Source: Chara braunii (Eukaryota; Streptophyta; Charophyceae; Charales; Characeae). Taken from it: a stretch of 46,533 nucleotides of DNA. The stretch is taken from the NCBI GenBank assembly GCA_003427395.1, contig BFEA01001128.1, positions 18,511 to 65,043 on the forward strand, read 5' to 3'. The notes beneath the pieces are model-generated. The model saw nothing but the letters and a program-made list of their open reading frames with translations, was not told the origin of the DNA and did no database searches. This document shows, piece by piece, positions 41,425 through 46,533 of this stretch. Position numbers and translations under genes: made by a program. Numbering within the stretch: the stretch's first letter is position 1; each line of letters begins with the position of its first letter.

Positions 41425-42342
41425 TCATGAGGTCGACCCTAAAAGCGCCATGTAAAAATTTACAACCTCATCATTAACCTCGTCATCGATATTCAAGAGA
41501 GTGAGAAAATGTTTCACTACAATAGACAAACGATTCTCGAGAAAGGAGAGAGCATTCAAGTTGTAAGAGGCGGCACCAAGTAATGTCTTTAAGATTTCAA
41601 AAGCGTTGAGGCATAATTGTTGGAGTGCAACTTCCACCCTCTGCTCCACCCCTTGTGATAGACATTGCACAACATAGAGCAACGCACATGCTGGGCAAGG
41701 AAAAACGAGAGTCTAAGCATAGTCGTCGGTAGCACGACACATTGCCAAATAATTCTGATACATGGTTTGACCCATAGTTATAGATCATGGGTATGTGTCC
41801 TTCTTTGGGGGTAGAAGGGAAAGACACTGCTCAATAGCTATGGCATGCTCCTTCTTTCCGGTTTCGACATCGACCCCTGATGACTTTAATGTTTCCTTTT
41901 TTTTTGTCATCAACCTGGGGACTTTTTGCAGTATATACGCCTGATATATCGAGGACCTCCGTTTGCGAGATGACCCTGTTCCTGTAAAACACAAGGAAAA
42001 AAAAAAAGTGAATACACGGATCCAATAGAAGTATCATGTGAAAGAAGGGCACAACCCATAGAATGCAACACCTCTACAAGTACTAAGTTCTGACTTTCCA
42101 TTGCTCTAAGCATCGAGACAGGCGTGTGTGGCTGGACAACCAAAACTCAGTGAAGCACGCATGCGAGTTTGACCCTCCCACCGTAGACACATGATAACTA
42201 CAAAACGGTTCAGAAGTCCAGATTCTGACGGACTTCTGTCAACACAACGCACACACAGAGTAACCGCATTAGGCATCGAAACAGGAAGTGCAAATACCGG
42301 ACGACTTAAACCAGCATCCCCTCTGAAAGGAGCAAAATGCAC
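41425..42342 (-). pseudogene. possible spliced or decayed hypothetical gene
   Basis: Minus-strand pieces that read like protein: 42106-42342 (CVRCVDRSPSESGLLNRF), 41785-41985 (RSSIYQAYILQKVPRLMTKK, KKEHAIAIEQCLSLLPPKKD) and 41425-41682 (QRVEVALQQLCLNAFEILKT, ENRLSIVVKHFLTLLNIDDE). The middle piece is preceded by a good 3' splice site (T-rich tract then gttttacag) at about 41986. Frames differ between pieces, so introns or shifts are required. The third piece looks helical, like an ARM/HEAT-type repeat, but that is a guess. No family recognised. Confidence 0.35.
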
Positions 42343-43264
42343 CTCCTGTGAGTCGGTCAGGTTTTTTTTAGGAAGGATGCGACCGATGTTCAGAAGAGAA
42401 AAAATATGTTCAATGGAAGATCATCACGTAAAGATCATTTTATTTATAGTGTTTCGTGTTATTTTATTTTTCCCTCTCTAAGTTGCACTCGACATCCCCC
42501 TCCTGAAAACCTGGCCAACTCATAGGAGGGACAATTTCCTCTTCTCCGAATGAGCGTTAGTTCAAAACACCACTCTTTTTGTCAAAATGCACTTCGACAA
42601 CTCTATGTCCAGACAATGTGAATGGAAGTTCGCCGGAATTTGCACTTTGACTGCACATGTCCTTTTGTTTTCGATGTCCACTTCTTATCTACATTGTGAG
42701 TGTACAAAGGAGAGTGGCGTTGTTCACCACGTACCAGGCGACCGATCCCTCCGCTACATCGTAGTTTGATTTATCGTGGCCAAGGCCAACACTGCGACAT
42801 GTGGAGTGTTGTCCCTAGACCTTTTCGAAGATGTGACATGATATTGTCCCTCCCCGACTTCGCCGCTGGCGCTGACGTGCATTAATAGAGGAAGCGTTGG
42901 TGGCGCGAGGGCGGTTCGAGACTCAGAATGTTTGACGTTATTGACGACGGTCACCTCAATGTTCAATGTGATACACAATTGTGTCGACGTCAGCTGGCCA
43001 CCGAGGATGTTGTCGATAACTTCGTCGATATTTATATGATGATTGGTTTACCAGGCGGGATCACAACAACAAATTAAAACCCTCCAGTGACCGATGTCGA
43101 AGTTCGAAAACAGGTGAAAGTTATTGATTGTCATAGCCTGTTTGCACCATGGAAAACTCATGAACCACCTGTGTCTCCATCTCCATCGCCGTTGTATCGT
43201 CGTCGACGTTATGTCGACGATTTTGTTTGTTAAGAGATCCGAACTCGTCAGAGGACTCACTACA

Positions 43265-44056
43265 TCAAGCATCCTCTTCCATCTCCTCTATATCAGGATC
43301 CTCCATGCTTTCTTCCTCTTGCTTTTCTTCCATTATTTCTTTCGCTTCATCTTTTTCATCCTCAACATTTTCACTGTCCCGTTCGTCCCCTTCATCCACC
43401 TCATCCACCTCATCCACCTCATCCACCTCATCCACCTCATCCACCTCATCCACCTCATCCACCTCATCCATCCCCTTCAAATCATTTTCTTCCTCTTCTT
43501 CCCCCTCTTCCTCTTCTTCCCCTTCATCCCCTTCATACCCTTCGTCCCCTTCGTCCCCTTCATGCACCTCATTCCCTTCATGCACTTTATTGCCTTCCCG
43601 GGAGACCGTGTCGAACGGATCTCACTGCCCTTTTGCTTCAACAGTCGGAGCTCCTCCCGCCGCGACATTAATCCCCGTCTGAAGACCCCCTGCAAATGAA
43701 GGACGGATTCCAGCGTACTTTGTTGTTTCGTGGTCGGTAGGCGATACTAGGCGCTTCGCCTCCGAGCACTTGCTCCAATGTTTAGGCACTTCGCCTCCGA
43801 ACACTTACTCCAATGTTGTTGCCTGCCCCTCCTCATTGACCGACGAAATTCCACCCCGTGCAACAGAAATCGCAGACGAAAGACCACCTTCCTTTGCAGT
43901 GCGGATTCCGGTGGACTTCGACACGACATCCTGATCTGGTACACCTTCCCCCGGGTCGCCCTCCCCTGCCGAATGGCGCCCTGGCACATGAACCGGTGAA
44001 ACTCGATCTCGGCGGATTTCAACGTTCCATCGGGGGCCAAAATCGTTGGACGCCAT
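43265..44056 (-). pseudogene. acidic protein with DEV tandem repeat, two in-frame stops
   Basis: From an ATG at 44056 in good context (gacATGGCG) one frame runs 83 codons, meets TAA (43805-43807), continues 60 codons, meets TGA (43622-43624), and then runs to 43265. Two parts resemble each other: STGIRTAKEGGLSSAISVAR and YAGIRPSFAGGLQTGINVAA, each ending in a -GQ-containing segment, which suggests an internally repeated domain. The last part is Glu/Gly-rich, then eight copies of Asp-Glu-Val from a 9-bp minisatellite, then more acidic residues. A second minus frame (43747-44112, DLTWRPTILAPDGTLKSAEI) also looks protein-like, so which one was real is open. Confidence 0.4.
43392..43470. repeat. 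9-bp minisatellite (tcatccacc)n
   Basis: About 8.7 perfect units, encoding DEV on the minus strand. The flanks are pyrimidine-rich with related imperfect units out to 43570. Confidence 0.95.
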
Positions 44057-44175
44057 GTCAAATCAAGAATCCGCATCTCATGCATTGAAGTCCGGATCAC
44101 GACGAACTTCATCTCTTGGACTGGACTGGAGCCCCCTGAAGGAAGTCAACCAACATTCCCCCCCCCCCTCCCCCC

Positions 44176-44308
44176 AGCGGAGGCAGCACCTTCCAGTCTA
44201 TCCTTCCCTTGAAAGGGCTTGTGTCGGGAGGGCTACCCCCGAAGTCACTACTGCCCCAAGCGGAGGCGGCACCTTCCAGTCTATCCTTCCCTTGAAAGGG
44301 CTTGTGTC
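44176..44308. repeat. 50-bp direct repeat
   Basis: 44176-44225 and 44259-44308 ('accttccagtctatccttcc', 'cttgaaagggcttgtgtc') differ at a single base, so the duplication is recent. A similar 35-bp duplication lies at 43748-43816. Confidence 0.9.
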
Positions 44309-44338
44309 AAGGTCATAAAAATCAGGATCGAGTTTCAA

Positions 44339-45520
44339 CTACCGATGGTCGTGAAGTTCATGGAACGGACGATCATAGGTCGATTCGATGGAAGCGTGAT
44401 GATTTAGAACGCCTCGATTTTCGACCCTGACTTTTTTGACGACCTCCACCCTGGCAATGTCAAGGAACCTGGACTTGGACTTGCGATCACATGCCACCCA
44501 TCTCCCTCCGCCGTCGGTGAGGGTCATGACCCACCTACTCCTTTTGATTGTTGGTTGTATAACCTCGGGGTGCCAAATCATGTTGTTTCCCCCTTCCGCC
44601 TCAGTCGATCGGGTGTGTGTCTGTCCTTCGAAGTGAATGTTGTCATCCTTCCAAAAAGAATGATCTTGCGAAACTTCACTACCGAGAGCAACACGGTTGA
44701 AGAGGCGGGAATCATTTTCAGTCTCCTCAACGACGAAGTCGGGTCTTCGCAGAGATTGAAGTGGGTACTGACGACACTTGGGTGGCTTGGCTTCCTGTAG
44801 GACCGACCGACGAGGACCTTGGGGCGTGTTTCACCAGAACCAGGTCCTAACGAAGGTCGATGCTCTCATTGTCACTCTCCTCCTCTTTTGACTTTGCTTC
44901 GAAAACGACTCTGGTTTATTTCTCGTCCTCGGTGGAGATCAAGGCCGCGTAACTGCCCAACTCCAATTCTGGTCGAGATTCCATGAAGTACAGACACTCA
45001 AACTTGTCAAGGAAAAACTTCTCATTCTTGCGTGACGCGTCATGATAGTTGTCCATTAATTTGCAACGACGTTAGCATATGCTCCTTCCGGCGGACATAA
45101 TCGACATGATCGTCCTTCTTCGGCCTCACATCCAAGAAGAGGAATTTGTAGATCTTGTTTCTCTTCCGCTCAGTCAACTTGAATCACATGTCCATACTGG
45201 GTCCCACACGCGCTGAGCCTCCTGTTTGTTCTCCTTCACTACAAATCGCAGTTGTTGGCCCCGGAGTTCACCTTGCTTTAAATTTGACGAAGTCCATCGT
45301 GAACTGCAACAACTCCGAGTTCCCTTCCAACGCCACAACGTGGCGGTCGCTCTTCGAAACCTGCCACACGACTTGCGTGTGCTGGTTCCCAAGGAACACA
45401 ACACCCTCTCCCTTTTTGAAGAGGAATTCTAGAAGATTGGCCAATTGGGTGGGGTTGCGTTCCATGTCCTTGTAGACCTTGCCATCTCCCTGGTGCGGTC
45501 AGCGACCAATCGCACGGTGT
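44339..45520 (-). pseudogene. decayed hypothetical gene with possible methyltransferase-like motif
   Basis: Minus-strand pieces in several frames read as one ~370-residue protein. 45268-45465 begins with an apparent acceptor (ctgaccgcaccag) and DGKVYKDMERNPTQLANLL, then GEGVVFLGNQHTQVVWQV, SDRHVVALEGNSELLQFTMD. Next come QLRFVVKENKQEAQRVWDPV (about 45230), KIYKFLFLDVRPKKDDHVDY (about 45140), KNEKFFLDKFECLYFMESRP (about 45010), and 44339-44581 with MIWHPEVIQPTIKRSRWVMT. The strand-glycine loop followed by a strand ending in an acidic residue (VVALEG) resembles SAM-methyltransferase motifs I and II, but this is weak. At least five shifts or stops separate the pieces. Confidence 0.35.
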
Positions 45521-45846
45521 GAACTTGAAGGGAATGACGGATATGTTTGCGGGGGTTATCCGAACAGCTGCAGCATCACCCTCCGCGAGCCTCCCTCTGT
45601 ACAAGACAGACGTGTTAGTATCGCACCTGCTGGTGGGTGCAGCTCCTGCATGTTCCCTCGATGAATATGGAATCCGATGTGACTGCGTCGGGTTCCCCGT
45701 AATACTATAACAGTATATAATGATAATATCATAATGATAATAGAAAAGGGAAAATGACATATGTACCCCACTTAAAGATGGCAATACCCACTATACCCAG
45801 TCTAGCGCCCAACTTGAATCTATACCCAGACCCTGTACAACTTGAA

Positions 45847-45848
<2 letters not shown>

Positions 45849-45885
<37 letters not shown>
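45849..45885 (-). repeat. T run, probable reverse retroposon tail
   Basis: 37 T followed by 'caaagcgggccctgtgccc'. The adjoining sequence does not match SINE family A beyond the 'caaag' junction. From 45886 to 46533 I see no gene. Confidence 0.5.
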
Positions 45886-46533
45886 CAAAGCGGGCCCTGT
45901 GCCCAAGGCTGATATTATCAAAAGAAGATTGAGGCTGGGGCCCTCACAGTCTACCCGGAATGACAAAACAGAACTTGTTGAGAACCGGGCTCAGCATCCC
46001 TCTCGTGATGCTTATACTGTTAATGATGATGCTGTAAATCGATACCACTGCCTCTTCACCCTTTCTCATAAGAGCGCCAGATTCACCTGTTTTCCGAGCT
46101 GTGGTTCGCCAAAGACTAGTTGTTGAGGAAGATTTATGTTTCATACCATGAAATAGGAACAATGGCCATTTCTGAGGGAGGGAAGAGATCAAGGAATGCT
46201 GAGAGAGGACGCATTGGTACTGTAGCGTCGATAGTAGTCCAATCATGAAAAACCAGTTTGTAGTTCCTTTTAGTCACAATGTCTTCATCACTCTCAGCCC
46301 CTTTCCATATGACTTCTCCCAGATTGCCTCCTTGGTTTCCTTGGTTTCCGCCCAGCTAGTTTCTGCTGAATTTTCGAAAATGTGATTGTATTTCTGTTTT
46401 ATTGGATAAAAATTTAACTTTTTCCTTTATTTGAGACTATTTTGTTAGGATGTCTGTTTCAATTTGTTGTTTAATAGTTTCCGTAAAGTCTGGTCCATCC
46501 AATCTGGCCCCTTCCCATTCAAAAGTACATCTT

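Noticed and set aside
43124-43699. 191-residue plus-strand frame with IHL repeats
   Set aside because: It is the mirror of the 9-bp minisatellite; the minus strand gives the more protein-like reading.

Overview
This looks like nuclear DNA from a green-lineage (streptophyte) eukaryote, made almost entirely of transposable elements, simple repeats and decayed genes. The grounds are: plant-type Ty3/gypsy and L1-like LINE proteins, primer-binding sites matching the 3' end of initiator tRNA-Met, tRNA-derived SINEs with A tails, long GA/CT and GT runs, and no bacterial operon structure. A charophyte alga such as Chara is my best guess from the look of the gag/pol and repeat families, but this is an inference. 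Single N bases (3833, 8474, 15902, 24186, 29881, 38283) lie in or near repeats or inside ORFs.

Layout. 1-4.5 kb: ATG-trinucleotide satellite, SINEs, a decayed minus-strand gene cut by a MULE-like MITE (2883-3245), and a 308-bp MITE with ~55-bp inverted ends (3467-3774). 4.9-8.1 kb: a broken L1-like LINE on the minus strand; a second LINE 3' end lies on the plus strand at 8.93-9.61 kb. 9.9-14.2 kb: stacked SINEs, a diverged LTR copy (10.5-12.2 kb), small TIR elements and a 114-bp tandem array. 15.9-19.1 kb: a wrecked Ty3/gypsy element (gag, CCHC knuckle, protease, RT) on the minus strand.

20.4-34.9 kb is the centrepiece. A minus-strand Ty3/gypsy element (5' LTR at 32157-34915, PBS, gag, protease, RT, RNase H, PHD-like finger plus integrase) is followed by ~1.9 kb of extra open frames after integrase. 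Its far side is bounded not by a direct 3' LTR but by an INVERTED ~2.7-kb LTR copy (20378-23111), with a plus-strand retroelement fragment (own PBS and purine tract) wedged between. 

35-40.4 kb holds tRNA-SINEs, TTAA-ended small TIR elements, a 903-bp DNA segment that folds completely on itself as three contiguous hairpin stems (37123-38025), a long GT run, and a hAT-like MITE (39972-40323) whose target-site duplication is proven by an empty site in a neighbouring duplicated copy. 41.4-45.5 kb carries decayed minus-strand reading frames, one with an acidic DEV tandem repeat and one with a possible methyltransferase-like motif. I see no rRNA, functional tRNA, CRISPR or intact host gene. Most coding pieces are interrupted by stops or frameshifts, so little here is likely to make full-length protein.
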